64,000 nucleotides of DNA, from contig DP000238.1 of NCBI GenBank assembly GCA_000200715.1, forward strand, positions 406,154 to 470,153. Direction: 5' to 3'. A program made the position numbers and the translations under genes. Shown one piece after another: positions 18,635 to 32,300 of the stretch. The DNA comes from Cenarchaeum symbiosum A. Its GTDB lineage: Archaea; Thermoproteota; Nitrososphaeria; Nitrososphaerales; Nitrosopumilaceae. How positions within the stretch are numbered: the stretch's first letter is position 1; each line of letters starts with the position of its first letter. The notes under the pieces are model-generated. The model was not told the DNA's origin and did not search any database. It saw only the letters and a program-made list of their open reading frames with translations.

Positions 18635-18970
18635 TCAGGCGCCTGCAGGCGGGGCCCCGTTCCATTGCCCCCTTGAGCTGCACCCGAATTTTTCCATGTT
18701 ATACGCTGTGCTCCACCCGTACATCAGGTATATCACGAGCGCAAGAAACCCAAGATCCACCCCCAGCATGTAATAATGGCTTATAGTCCACTCTGCAGCA
18801 TAATAGCCCTCGCCTGCGGCGTATGCGATGAGCATGTTTATGGGGATCGACAAAAGTGATACGACCAGCCATCTCCGGGTCTTTTTCATCTTGAGCGTCC
18901 AGAACAGGGCAAATATGGATCCCGCAAAGAAACAGGCCCAGAACCTGCTGACAGGGGCATTGTGCTTCAT
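18635..18970 (-). CDS. Small polytopic membrane protein
   Basis: 111 residues with about three membrane helices ([53 protein letters not shown]). A positively charged loop KMKKTRR follows the first. ATG at 18970. It follows the YyaL gene on the same strand only at a distance and may be separate. No family recognised. Confidence 0.65.
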   Translation of the reverse strand: MKHNAPVSRFWACFFAGSIFALFWTLKMKKTRRWLVVSLLSIPINMLIAYAAGEGYYAAEWTISHYYMLGVDLGFLALVIYLMYGWSTAYNMEKFGCSSRGQWNGAPPAGA

Positions 18971-19172
18971 GCACCGGGCCGATACGCCCCAGCTATATCA
19001 AAGCTCAGCATTGAATGATCCGGGGTCGGCCAGGGGGGCCGGCCCTCGGTAGAACCGGGGCAGCGTGCTCTATGGTGCTGCCCCCTGGCACGGGATCCGG
19101 GCCTTGCTGCTCATGCAGCGGGCCCGCCTGCCGGCGGATGCCCACCTGGGCGTCCACTCCGCGGCATGGCTC

Positions 19173-19445
19173 CTACCTGTAGGACTGACCCTCTATTCCC
19201 TTCAGGGTCAGGGTAGACCTTACGCGTCCCAGCCTCCTGATCCTCCAGGTTATGATCTCGCGCAGTTCGCTCTCGCTGCCTGCGTGGACCTCTGCAACGA
19301 TGTCATACGCCCCAAATGTCTCCCGGGCGTTCTCCACGCCTCCGATCTTCTGAAGGTCGGAGATGATCTCTTCTTTGCATCCCAGATCGCAGTTGATCAG
19401 GACGAACGCAGAATGCCTCGTCTCCGGAGCCAGTTCCAGTGCCAT
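19173..19445 (-). CDS. Stand-alone Lrp/AsnC ligand-binding (RAM) domain protein
   Basis: The ATG at 19445 gives 90 residues. The sequence matches the C-terminal effector domain of Lrp/AsnC regulators without the DNA-binding helix-turn-helix: AFVLINCDLGCKEEIISDLQKIGGVENARETFGAYDIVAEV is the usual strand-helix-strand-strand pattern. Such proteins bind small ligands (amino acids in known cases) and may modulate full-length Lrp proteins by hetero-oligomerisation. A TATA-like TTAATATA on the minus strand near 19467-19475 fits the ATG at 19445, so the longer frame to 19478 is less likely. Confidence 0.8.
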   Translation of the reverse strand: MALELAPETRHSAFVLINCDLGCKEEIISDLQKIGGVENARETFGAYDIVAEVHAGSESELREIITWRIRRLGRVRSTLTLKGIEGQSYR

Positions 19446-19563
19446 GCTTGTATATGCGGATTCTAATATATTAAGCATATTTTAGAAAAACCTTACATTT
19501 GTTTGATAATTTACAATATATGATAGCGATCGCAAAGTAAATTGGATGAGGCTGGTGGCAGGG

Positions 19564-20229
19564 CTATCTGCGGGAACAGTATACCTCGCTGTACCATTTG
19601 CGCAGATCTGCATACTCTTCGGGTATTCTAGAGGGCTTTGGCGTTATGGGGCCTGATTTTCTCGAGGGGTGGAACCGCTCGCCCCTCTTGTAGAGCCTGT
19701 ACATGCCGCGCCCTGTGCGGTAGAGCTTTCTGTGGGGGGATCCGCCCCTGGAGGCCGCGCTGTTTGCCACACAGAGGTTGGTCACGTGGGTCTCTATGGT
19801 GGAATCCGAGACGGAGCAGAGCTCCTGCTCTCTTACCTTTGAGATGATTGCATCCTTTGTAAAGGACTCCTCCTTGCCGTGCTCCCTGTGCAGCGTGGCT
19901 GCCGCTATCCAGACTGCCACCGCGGTGGGGACGTGCACGGCGCGGGGCTCTGTATCGTCATCACTCTCCAGGCCGTCCTTTTCCGGGCCCTCCCGGGGCA
20001 TCCCAGTGCTCTCCCTGTAGGTGAGCATAAAGTCGAAAAAGGCCCCGCCGCGGTGCACCTCTTTGATCTCTACACTTTTGTCCATCTTCAGCCTGGTGGC
20101 AAGGCCCGACATCTCCTCCTGGGATATGCCCAAGATCCCCCTGAGGTCGCCCATGTATGCTCCCTTGCTTGACCTTATCAGGTGGAGCAGCTTCTCCGCC
20201 TGAAGATCTGTATTCCTGCTGGCCGCCAT
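19564..20229 (-). CDS. Putative DNA-binding protein with an N-terminal winged-helix domain
   Basis: 221 residues. Residues 10-75 look like a winged helix (EKLLHLIRSSKGAYMGDLRGILGISQEEMSGLATRL). After an acidic linker, a second domain (about 97-180) has helix-rich sense (AVWIAAATLHREHG, SFTKDAIISKV, TIETHVTNLCVANSA, YRTGRGMYRLYKRG) similar to small winged-helix domains found in restriction- or regulation-associated proteins. The C terminus is basic. Its 5' end lies about 110 nt downstream of the end of the giant surface-protein gene on the same strand; a TATA-like GGTTAATTAG near 20319-20330 suggests its own promoter. Regulatory role inferred only. Confidence 0.6.
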   Translation of the reverse strand: MAASRNTDLQAEKLLHLIRSSKGAYMGDLRGILGISQEEMSGLATRLKMDKSVEIKEVHRGGAFFDFMLTYRESTGMPREGPEKDGLESDDDTEPRAVHVPTAVAVWIAAATLHREHGKEESFTKDAIISKVREQELCSVSDSTIETHVTNLCVANSAASRGGSPHRKLYRTGRGMYRLYKRGERFHPSRKSGPITPKPSRIPEEYADLRKWYSEVYCSRR

Positions 20230-20341
20230 TATGCCGTCCGGTGCGGCCTAGGGCGCGCAGGGCCGGAGGCGGCCTGCCACCCTGGATCGTCGCTTCATGC
20301 GCGCCGATGCGCGGTATGTCTAATTAACCTAGCAGGGCCCG

Positions 20342-23300
20342 TCACATTCCGAACAGGGATCTAAAGAAGCCGATTATTGCATCCAGGATGCCCTCGCCGG
20401 GTTCTGTCTCCGGGCCCGCATCGGCAGGCTCCATGGCGGGCGAATCCGGCTCCATCTCGGGCTCTGCCACGGCGGGCTCCGGATCCATCTCCGGGGGAAC
20501 CTCGGGCTCGGATGCGGGCGGCTCGGGCTCTGCCGCGGGCTCTGGCTCTGCTGCCGCAGGCTCGGGCTCCGGATCCATCTCGGGCTCTGCCGCAGTCTCT
20601 GTTTCGGGCAGTGATACGGATACCGGTTCTGTCTCGGATAGTATCGTGTATGATCCCCTTTCATGGGACGCGAGCAGCAGGCCCTGGTTGTCGCGCAGCA
20701 TTATCGTCATCCTGCCGGAGAAGCCGTCCTCGAAGGGTATGCTGATCTCCTCAAGCGATCCGCCTTTTGCGGAATAGGACGCCCCTCCGGATATGGCAGA
20801 TGACATGTCACATGTGTGCACCCTGTCGGATGCGGTCATCTCGCCCTGGCACTCCTTGCCTATGAACGCGCCAAGCCTGTTGTAGTATACCTTCGCTGCT
20901 ATACCCTCCGCGTCGGATAGTATCATTTCCATGTCATAGACGGTAGTCCCCCCGGGTGTCAGAACGGGGGCTATGCCCATGGCTACCCCCTGTTCAAGGC
21001 GTATCAGGGGTAAATTCGGAACATCCTCGGCCCCGGTAAAGGTGAACGATACGTCATAGCCCAGGCTGTTCCCGCTTATGGATACGCCGCTTCTGCTGCC
21101 GCCACCGCCCCCTCCTCCTCTGGGACTCGGCTGGGGCGCCGGTTCAGGCGGCAGCACGGGTGGAGTCTCGTCTTCAGGAGTTGATCCGCGTTCGTCCAGT
21201 CCGGGCGCGTCCGAAGATGAGAGCCTCACGTCGACGCGCACCTTCTCGGATACTGCCGGGGCGTCTGACTTCCTGTCTACGTTGACTATTGCATCTCCAC
21301 GAGTCAACAGGCTTGGCGCGTCCGATGATGATAGACTCACGCCCACGCCTGCCCTGTCTGATACTGCCGGGGTCTCTGTCTCCCTGATCATACCTGAGAT
21401 TGCCGAGTCCCCGCTAGTTGTCAGCCCAGGAGTATCTGCAACTGAGAGTTTCACGCCGATGCCTGCCTTGTCCGATACTGCGGGCTCGTCGGGCGCCATT
21501 CTCATGCCGCCACTCGGGGCCAATCCGCCATCGCCCAGCTCCGGCGTATCTGAAACCTGCAGCTCTGCACCGATGGTCACCCTGTCCGATACTGCGGGCT
21601 CGTCGGGCGCCATTCTCATGCCGCCACTCGGGGCCAATCCGCCATCGCCCAGCTCCGGCGTATCTGAAACCTGCAGCTCTGCACCGATGGTCACCCTGTC
21701 CGATACTGCGGGCTCGTCGGGCGCCATTCTCATGCCGCCACTCGGGGCACTCGCGCCATCTGCCAGCTCCGGCGTATCTGAAACCTGCAGCTCTGCACCG
21801 ATGGTCACCCTGTCCGATACTGCGGGCTCGTCGGGCGCCATTCTCATGCCGCCACTCGGGGCACTCGCGCCATCTGCCAGCTCCGGCGTATCTGAAACCT
21901 GCAGCTCTGCGCCGATGGTCGCCCTGTCCGATACTGCGGGCTCATCAGGCGCCATTCTCATGCCGCCACTCGGGGCACTCGCGCCATCACCCAGCTCCGG
22001 CGTATCTGAAACCTGCAGCCCTGCACCGATGGTCACCCTGTCCGATACTGCGGGCTCATCGGGCGCCATTCTCATGCCGCTGCCCGGGGCGGTCGCACCA
22101 TCGCCCAGAACCGGCGCATCTGAAACCTGCAGCTTTGCACCAAAGCCCGAGCTTTCCGATACGCTCGGGGCATCCGACTCATCGATTATGTTCACGCCCT
22201 CGACTGCCGACTCACCGCGTGTCTCCAGGCTGGGCGCATCCGAGGATGAGAGCCTTGCGCCGACTCCTGCCCCGTCGAATGCGGCAAGCCCGTCTGCCGC
22301 GACCAAGTCAGTTGTATTCACGGCAGCTAGTATGCGAACAGGGTGCGTGCCCAGCTGATACCAGTGGACTGCGCCGAGCTGGGTAAAGGGATGGTCCGTA
22401 AAGAATATGCGCAGGCCGTCGGAGGAGAACGCCAGCCCGGTGGGGCCCCTGATCTTCCCCGCCACGCTGAAGGATCCCGTGTATTCCGCACTGCCCACAT
22501 CGTATGCAGAACCAAGCTCATACCTGTTCACGCGGTCTGCGGCTCCGCTTAGTATGAACATCAAACGGCCGTCATCCGAGAATGCCACCTCCGTGGGATC
22601 CTCCCCTTGAGCAGCCACGCTGAAGTTTGCCCCAAGGGAGTCGGCCGGAATGGATCCGCCCAGCTCGTACTGCCCCGCAAGACTGTATTCATACACGGCA
22701 TCTTCTGCGGTGCCCACGACAAAGAGCCCCTCCCCGTCTGGCGTAAACGCAATACCGTTGGGGGATGCCTCGGATCCGCCAACGGAAAAGGATCCGTTGA
22801 GGGAGTGCGTCCCGGTAAGGTTGAGGGGGGATGCCAGGTCGTATCTGTGCACGCTGCCGCTCTGCCTGCCCACGACAAAGAACGAGCTGCCGTCGGCCGA
22901 AAAGTCCACGTCCCGGGGCCTGTTGTCTTCGGCGGTGGTGTTAAAGAATCCGCGGTACGTGGCAGTCGACAGGTCAAACGGCTGGTCCACCGTGTACCTG
23001 TATACCGCCCCCCTGCCTATCCCCGAGACCAGCATGGCGGTGCCGTCAGACGAGAACGCCACTCCCGTGATCCCGCCCTCTTGCAGGACGAACCTTCCCG
23101 TGGGTGGGCTGTCAAAACTGTACGGGCCGTAGAGCTCGTATTCGTGGATGGAATTGGCGGCAGAGTCCGTTATGAATACAAGCCTGCCGTCGGCCGAGAA
23201 TGCCAGATCCGTGGGTGTGCCCGAATCCACTGCGTCCAAAGATCCCGTGTACGAGTGCCCTGAGAGATTAAACGCATTATCCAGCTCGTACCTGTGCAGC

Positions 23301-26300
23301 GAACCCGAGTCCGTTCCCGTTATGAACATGAGTGTGCCGTCGGCAGAGAACTCGACGCCCTGGGTGCTGTTCTCCTGGCCTGACACGTCAATGGAGACTC
23401 CGCTGTATATTGCAGTGCCGATGTCAAAGGCCGTGCCCAGCGTATACTGGTGGACTGCATCGCTGATCTGCCCCGCTATAAACATCTGCAGCCCGTCGGG
23501 GGAGATGGCAATCCCCCGGGGCGACGGTGCCTCCGGCCGCACCCGGAACGTATCGCCCGTCGGAGTGGCGCCAACTATGCTATACGGCTCTGCCAGCCTG
23601 TAGGCGTGGACGGTGTCGGCCGTCCCGCCGAGCACCAGCATCAGCCTACCCCCGTCTGCAAGGGCCAGCGCCACGGGCGCTATCCCCTGCGTTCCAAGGG
23701 AGTCGCCCGTGTATGCGGCGGTAGCTGTATCATAGGCCTCGGACAGGTTGTACTGGTGCACGGCGGCAGAGACCGTCCCCACAACCAGCATGCGCGTGCC
23801 GTCGGGAGAGAATGCCGCGTCCCGGAGGTCGCCCTCCTGGGCCGCCACATTCAGCGCGCCGCCGTATGCGGGCAGGGGCAGAGCAAACTGCCGCGGGAAC
23901 CTACCGCCGCCCTCGCCGCTTAGCGCGCCGGCATCAAAGTGCAGCCGGGCGCTTGCATAGCCGAGTATCTCCACCAGGCCCTCCCTGGCCAGGCTGAATG
24001 AGACTGTATCATTGCCGCCTGTGCTTGCAAGCCCCGACAGCGCCAGCCCGGAAGTTTCATTGCCGTCCCTTATGTGGATTCTTGACGCGTTTACCGTAGA
24101 GTGGTCGATGGGCTGATCAAAGGTAATGTGCAGCGTGCCCGCGCTGTCTACCTCTGCTAAGAGCAGCACTGGGATGGCGGGCGGCACCGCCGATGCACTG
24201 TCGGATATCTGCGGCGCATCCCGGGGAACGGCGATAGGGGGTAGATCAACCGGGTGTGTGCCCAGCAGGTACCAGTGGACTGAGTCGGTGTCTTGTTCGG
24301 TAGTGAACATCCGCAGGCCGTCGGAGGAGAACGCCAGCCCGGTGTGGGCGCTGCCCTGCCCGCCCACATTGAAGGAGCCCGTGTATTCTGAGGTGCCTAT
24401 CCCGTGGGCGGAACCGAGCCCGTACCTGAGCACAGAGTTTCCTGCGTCGCTTGCCGCGAACATGACGCGGCCGTCGGGTGAAAAGGACACCGCCGTGGGG
24501 CTGCCGCTCTGCCCCCTGACACTGAAGGATCCTGCAAGGGAGTTGGCCGGGTCGGAGTCGACAAGCTCGTACGGTCCCTCGAGCCTGTATTCCTGCACGG
24601 CATCCTCGGCAGTTCCCACAATGAACAACCCCTCCCCGTCTGGCGTGAACTCAAGGCCGGTGGGGCCCGACTCGGAATCGCCGATGAAAAATGATCCGTT
24701 TAGCGAAGGATCTGTTATGTTGAATGGCGATGCCAGGTCGTACCTGTGCACACTGTCGCTCTGCCTGCCTATTATGAATACAGAGCCGCCGTCTGCTGAT
24801 AACTTCACGTCCCTCAAGTTGTTGTCCTGCGCGGAGACACTAAAGGTTCCAATCGATGCGGGTGCCGACAGGTCAAATGGCGAATCCAACTCGTAGCCGA
24901 GCACCGCGTCCCTGACGTTTCCCGATATCAGCATGATTGTGCCGTCATCCGAGAATGCAACACCCGTGGGCTCCCCGTCGGGCAGGTCGAACGCTCCCGT
25001 GGGCGGGCCGTCGAAACTGTACGGGCCGTCCAACTCGTATTCGTTGATAGTATCAGGCCCAGAGTCTGATATGAATACACGCCTGCCGTCTGTTGAGAAC
25101 GCCACCTCGGTGGGCACGTCCGTATCCTTGCCCACGTGCACAGACCCTGTGTACGAGTGCCCCGAGAGATCAAAGGCGCCGTCCAGCTCATATCTGTGCA
25201 GGGACAGGGAGTCTGCTCCTGTTATGAACACAAGCGTTCCGTCAGCCGAGAATGCGACGCCCTGGGGCCTGCCCTCCTGCCCCGATACGTCCATGGAGGA
25301 TCCGCTGTATGCTGCCGTGCTGATATCAAAGGCCGTGCCCAGCAAATACTGGTGCACTGCATCGCTGCCGGACCCGACTATGAAGAACCGCCGTCCGTCG
25401 GGGGAGATGGCAATACCCCTTGGCGCCTGTTCTTCCTGATCCACCAGTAATGTCTCCCCGGACGGGGCGGCGCCGCCCACGTCGTAGGGCACAGCCAGCC
25501 TGTATGCATGGACGGTGTCGTCGGCCCCGCCGAGTACCAGCAGCAGCCTCCCGCCGTCTGCAAGCGCCAGGGATACGGGGGCTATCCCGGTTGTCGCAAG
25601 GGAGGTGCCCGTGTATGCGGCAGACGTCACGTCATGGGCTCCGCGCAGGTCGTACTGGTATATGGTATTGCTGCCAGTTCCGGCAACTAGCATGCGCATG
25701 CCGTCGGCCGAGAATGTCACGGCCTGGGTTATATCCTCCTGTTCCCTCACGCTGAACTCGTCCCTGTACGCGGGCAGGGGCAGAGCAAACTGCTGCGGGA
25801 AACTCCCGCCGTCCTCGCCGCTTAGCGCGTCAGCATCAAAGTGCAGCCGGGCTCTCGTATACCCGAGCACCGCCTCCAGGCCCTCCCGGTCCAGGTCGAA
25901 GGAGACGGTCTCATTGCTGCCTGAGCTTGCAAGCCCCGACAGCGCCAGCCCGGCGGTTTCATTGCCGTCCCTTATGTGGATCCTCGACGCGTTTACCGTA
26001 GAGTGGTCGATGGGCTGATCAAATGTAATGTGCAGCGTGCCCGTATTGTTTACCGCTGCCAAGTGCAGCACAGGGATGGCGGGCGGTGATGCTGATGCGG
26101 TGTCGGATACCTGCGGTGCATCCCGGGGAACGGCGACAGGGGGCAGATTAACCGGGTATGTGCCCAGCAAGAACCAGTGGACTGAGTCTGTGTCTTGCTT
26201 AGTGACGAACATGCGCAGGCCGTCGGAGGAGAACGCCAGGCCTGTCTGGATCCCGTCCTGCCCATCGACGCTAAAGGAGCCCGTGTATGCCGCGGTGTCT

Positions 26301-29300
26301 ATTCCGTGGGCGGAACTGAGCCCGTACCTGAGCACGGCGTTTCCTGCGTCGCTTGCAGCGAACATGACGCGGCCGTCGGGTGAAAAGGACACCGCCGTGG
26401 GGTTGTCACTCTGCCCCCTGACACTGAAGGATCTTGCAAGGGAGCTGGCCGGATCGGCGCCGACAAGCTCGTACGGGCCCGCAAGCCTGTATTCCTGCAC
26501 GGTATCCTCGGCAGTTCCCACAATGAACAACCCCTCCCCGTCTGGCGTGAACTCAAGGCCGGTGGGGCCCGACTCGGAATCGCCGATGAAAAATGATCCG
26601 TTGAACGAAGGATCTGTTATGTTGAACGGGGATGCCAGGTCGTACCTGTACACGCTGTCCCTCTGCCTGCCTATTATGAATACAGAACCGCCGTCTGCTG
26701 ATAATTCCACGTCCCGGACGTTGTCGTCCTCGGCGGAGACGCTGAAGGTCCCGATGGATACGGGTGCAGACAGGTCAAACGGCGAATCCAGCTCGTAGCC
26801 GAAGACTGCGTCCCTGACGTTTCCCGATATCAGCATGATTGTGCCGTCATCCGAGAACGCAACACCCGTGGGCTCCCCGTCGGGCAGGCCGAATGTTCCC
26901 GTGGGCGGGCCTGCCAGGCTGTACGGTCCGTCTAGCTTGTATTCGTTGACTGTATCGGCCCCAGAGTCCGATATGAACACGCGCCTGCCGTCTGGTGAGA
27001 ACGCCATCCCCGTGGGCACCCCCGTGTCCTTGCCCACATGCAGGGATCCCGTGTACGAGTGCCCCGAGAGGTCAAAGGGATCATCCAGCTCATACCTGTG
27101 CAGGGACAGGGAGTCCGCCCCGGTTATGAACATCAGGGTGCCGCCGGCCGAGAATGCAACATCCTGGGATCTTCCATCCTGCTCTGCCACGCTAATGGAA
27201 TCCCCGCTGTAAACTGCCGTGCTGATGTCAAAGGCCGTGCCCAGTGAATACTGGTGCACAGCATCGCTGCCGGCCCCGACTATAAAGATCCGCAGCCCGT
27301 CGGGGGAGATGGCCATCCCCCTTGGCGCCTGTTCTTCCTGTCTAACCTGGAATGTCTCCCCCGACCGGGTGGCGCCGCCCACGTCGTAGGGAACAGCCAG
27401 CCTGTATGCATGGACTCTATCGTCGGTCCCGCCGAGTACCAGCAGCAGCCTCCCGCCGTCCGCCAAAGCCAGCGCCACGGGGCTTATCCCCGTCGTCGCA
27501 AGGGAGGTGCCCCTGTATACTGCAGACGTCACGTCATGGGCCTCCCGCAGGTTGTACTGGTGCACGGAATTGCTGCCCGACCCGGCAACTAGCATGCGCA
27601 TGCCGTCGGCCGAGAACGCCACGCCCTGGGCGCTGCCCTCCTGCCCGCCCACACTGAACTCGTCCCTGTACGCGGGCAGTGGCAGCGCAAACTGCTGCGG
27701 GAAACTCTTCTCAAAGTTGCTGCTCAGCGCGCCTGCATCAAAGTGCAGGCGGGTGCTTGCATATCCGAGTATCTCCGCCAGCCCCTCCCCGGCCAGGTTG
27801 AAGGAGACGGTCTCGTTGCTGCCCAAGTTCGCAAGCCCCGACAGCGTAATCCCGGCAGTTTCATTGCCGTCCCTTACGTGGATTCTAGACGCGTTTACTG
27901 ACGAGTGGTTGATGGGCTGATCAAACGTGACATTGAGCATCCCCGTCTTGTCTATTGCCGCCGAGAGCAGAACGGGGATGCCGGGAGCCACTGCGGATGC
28001 GGCATCGTATACCTGCGGGGTGTCGCGCGCATCTGCGGCCGAGAACAGATCAACCGGGTACGTGCCCATCTGATACCAGTGTGCGCTGCCGCTGCCTAGC
28101 ACGACTCCCGGCGCGTTAGTAAAGAACATGCGCAGGCCGTCGGGGCTGAACGCCAGCCCTTCTGGGTTGTTGCCCTGCTGCGCCACCCTGAAGGATCCTG
28201 CATATTCCATGCTGCCCACATCATAGGGCGAGCCAAGCTCGTACCTGCTTACGTGTTTTGCGGCCAGACTCAGCACGTACATGACGCGGCCGTCCCCCGA
28301 GAAGGACACCCCCGTGGGATTCTCGCCCTGCTGCGCCACACTGAAGGAGCCCACAAGGGAATCGGACGGGGTGGAGCCGGACAGATTGTACGGCCCGGCA
28401 AGCCTGTATTCATGCACGGCATCTTCTGCGGTTCCCACGACGAACAGGCCCTCCCCGTCTGGCGTAAATGCAATGCCGCTGGGGGCCGACTCGGCATCGC
28501 CCACGGAAAAGGATCCTCTGCGGGTGGGAGGCGGGTCGGTATCATAGGGGGATACTAGCTCGTACTCGTGCACCCTGTCTCTCTGCTTTCCTACGATGAA
28601 GATGGATCCGCCATCCGTCGAAAAGACCACGTCCTGGGGGGAGCCGTCGGCGTCGGATATGGAAAAGGAGCTGAGGAACCCGGACGTCGACAGATCAAAC
28701 GGCTGGTCCAGCGTGTACCTGTATACCGCCCTCCTGTCAACCCCCGTGATTAACATGTGGGTGCCGTCTGCCGAAAACGCCATTCCTGTGGCCGATTTAT
28801 CAAGTGGTGCCTGGGTTCCCGTGGGGGGGCCGTCGAAACTGTACGGGCCGTCGAGCTCGTACTGGTGTATGGCGCCAGAAGAGTCCGGCATGAATGCAAC
28901 CCTGCCTCCTGCCGAGAACGCCAGGCCGGCTACTGCGCCCGCGTCTCTCGCGTCCAGGGATCCCGTGTACGAGTGCCCAGAGAGGTCAAAGGCGCCATCC
29001 AGCTCGTACCTGTGCAGCGATGCCGAGCCCTGGCCAGCTATAAACATGAGCCTGCCGTCGGCCGAGAATGCGACGCCCTGGGGGCTGCCCTCCCGGCCCG
29101 ATACGTCGATGGAGACTCCGCTGTATGCCGCCGTTCCTATGTTAAAGGCCGTGCCCAGGGAATACTGGTGCACGGCACCGCCGCCCGACACTATGAATAT
29201 ACGCAGCCCGTCGGTGGAGACGGCCATTCCCCGGGGCGCGGGTGCCTCCGACTGTACCATGAACGTATCCCCCGTCAGGGCGGCATTGACTATCTCGTAG

Positions 29301-32300
29301 GGCTCTGCCAGGCTGTACGCATGCACGGTGTCATTGTCGAGGATCAGCATCAGCCTCCCGCCGTCAGCAAGAACCAGGGCCACGGGGTCTATCCCCGCCG
29401 TGGCGAAGGAGGCGCCTGCATACTCGGCGGACGTCACATCATGGGCCTCCGTCAGGTCATACTGGTGCACGGCGCTGCTGTTCGTACCTGCGACTAGCAT
29501 GCGCGTCCCGTCGGGCGAGAATGCGACGCCCTGGGGGCCGTTCTGCTGCGCCGACACATTCAACGCTCCCCCGTACCTGGGCAGGGGCAGAGCAAACTGT
29601 TCCGGGAAACTTGTGCCGTTCTCGTCGTTTAGCGCGTCCGCGTCAAAGTGCAGCCGGGGGTTTGCATAACTGCTTATCTCCTCCCGGCCCTCCATGGTCA
29701 GGCCAAAGGAGACGGTGCTGCCGGTGCCGGAGCTTGCAATATTCACCTCCGACAGCGTGATTCCGTCTGCGTCGTTGCCGTCCCTTACGTGGATCCTTGA
29801 CGCGTCTACTGTAGAGTGGTTTATGGGCAGGTCAAACACAATGTCCAGCATGTTCGCGTTGTTGATGGAGGCGGAGAGCAGCACGGGGCTGGGGGGACGC
29901 TCGGGAACCTCTATTATGAGTTCGGCTGTAGCGCCGTCGTCCACACCGGGTGTGCTCCTGCCAACTGCAACCGCGTCACCTGCCATGCCGCCGTCATCTA
30001 TGCCCGGCGCATCGCCTTTTGATATCTTTACCATGCGGGCCGTCGTGGCGCCGTCGTCCACGACGGGCGTGCTCTTTGCAATTGCATCTGTTCCTAGAAC
30101 GGCTGCCGCGCCGTCGTCCACGACGGGCGTGCTCCTGGCAATTGCATCTGTTCCTAGAACGGCCGTGGCGCCGTCGTCCACGACGGGCGTGCTCCTGGCA
30201 ATTGCATCTGTTCCTAGAACGGCTGTAGCGCCGTCGTCTACACCGGGCGTGCTCCTCGCAATTGCGTCGCCTAAGATAACGGCTGCCGCATCGTCGTCAT
30301 TGATGCTCGGCGCATCATCTTCCATTATAACGGCCAGCTTTGCCGTTTGCGGGCTGTCAGACACGCCTGGCGCATCACCTGCGCTTATCCGCTCTATTCC
30401 AGCTGTCGGCATGCTGACGTTCAAATCCGGGGCGTCACCTGCCAGCACGTGGATGGGCACGGGGCCCGCCAGATCAAACAGGTATACCAGATCCCTTTGC
30501 TGCCCAACAAAGAACAATCTCGAGCCGTCCTCTGAAAACGCAATTCCCCGGAGATCGTTTTCAAGCATCCCCACGTTGATCAATCCCGTATACACGGCGG
30601 TCGAAAGATTGTACGCAGCGGTCATATCGTACCTATGTATGGAATCACTCGAGACCCCCGTCATGAACAGCCTCTTGCCGTCGGACGACAATGCAAGCCC
30701 GGTGGGATTGGTATCCCTTGCAAGTACATTGAGGGATTCTACATAGGCAGTGGTATTGTCAAGAGAATACGGGTTGCTTAGGATATAGTGATGTATTAAC
30801 CGGTCCGTCTCGTCTATCATAAACAGGTCCGTCCCGTCAGACGAGAACCTAATTGCCGAGGGGCTGGTTACCGCCGCGTCTCCCGATGGCGCGTTTGCCG
30901 CGCTGCCGGTGATAAAGCTGCCTGCAAGCTGGGCCGTGGATACGTCAAATGCCGTGCTCAGACTGTATGTATGAATTGCCCGGCCGGTAACACGATCTGG
31001 ATTAATGCTGGCGGAGGGCACGTCCCATCCCGCCAAGAACATCAGCGTCCCGTTGGGTGAGAACTCCATTGCGTTTACGTTGGTGTCCTGGGGGCGAATG
31101 CTGGGCGAGTCATCCGACTGCACGGAGGTATGCAGGTCGTACGGCTGGCGGAGGGTATAGTCATGGACCATGTCCCGTAGGTTGTTGAATACTAGCACCG
31201 AGCCGCCGTCATTGCTTACGGATATGTCACTCGGAGTGGGATTACTGCCGTCGGTCACCGCAATGACCGCGGCGCGGGCAGACGAGGTTACATCATAGGG
31301 TGATGTCAGGTTGTACGTCTCTACGTTGTTGTTTCGGGACCCGACGATGAACATCTTTCTGCCGTCTCCAGAGAACGCCATATCGTTGGAATTGGGCTCG
31401 TCGTTGAACACCTCAGAGTCTATAAACAGGGAGCCCTTCAGGGTGTACGGCGTTAAAAGGTCGTACCTGTGCACAGTCTCGGTGTTATCCACTATGAAGA
31501 GCCTGTGCCCGTCTGACGAGTATGCAAGCCCCACAGGATTCAGCCCGTCCTGTATGCTAAACGGCGCCTCCACGGCGCCGGATATATCAAACGGGCTAGA
31601 AAGGTTGTATTCCTGTATAAAGCCGGGGTTTTCCACTGCAAGCAGCATGATGGTCCCTTCGGGGCTGAATACCACGTCCATCTGCGCATTGTTCTGCGCT
31701 GTAGTTATCTCGTACGTGTCGTTTTGCACGGCCGATGTTATGTTGTACGGAGTATCGAGTGTATACGAGTATACGTTCTGCCCGTCTCGCCCGGTGGTAA
31801 ACATCCAGAGGCCGTCAGCGGAGAATTCCACGTCAAAGGGGCGATCGCGGGTGAGGCCAGGGGCAATGGCCGTGGTATAAGAGTCTGCGGCTGCAGCAGT
31901 CGTCACAGCATAGGGGACTGCCAGGTCGTACGATTGTACGGTTCCCGCAGCATGAGTGGAGATGAACATCTGCAGGCCGTCAGAGGAAAATTCAATCCCC
32001 GTCGGGTTCCTGCCGGGCCCGTCCGGGTTGTCGTCCCGGTGGTACAGGTTGAAGGTGGGACCGTTACCCGCCCTGTCCCGGGCTACATCGTACGCTGCGC
32101 CAAGATCATATCTGTGCACTTCATCCCTCTGCGTGCCCGTGACAAAGAGCAGCCTCCCGTCGGCAGATGCCGCCATCCCCTCCGGGTTGTTGTCCTGGCT
32201 CCGGACCAGCAGGGATCCCACATACCCCGCGGTGGATATATCGTGCGGCTCGTCTATTCCGTACATGTACACCCTGTCGTCTTCTCCGCCGAGCACCAGC

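Noticed and set aside
21078..22386. Long plus-strand ORFs (up to 426 codons) opposite the giant gene
   Set aside because: They mirror the 114-bp repeats and GC-rich codons of the sense strand; Ser/Pro/Ala-rich low-complexity products with no start context.
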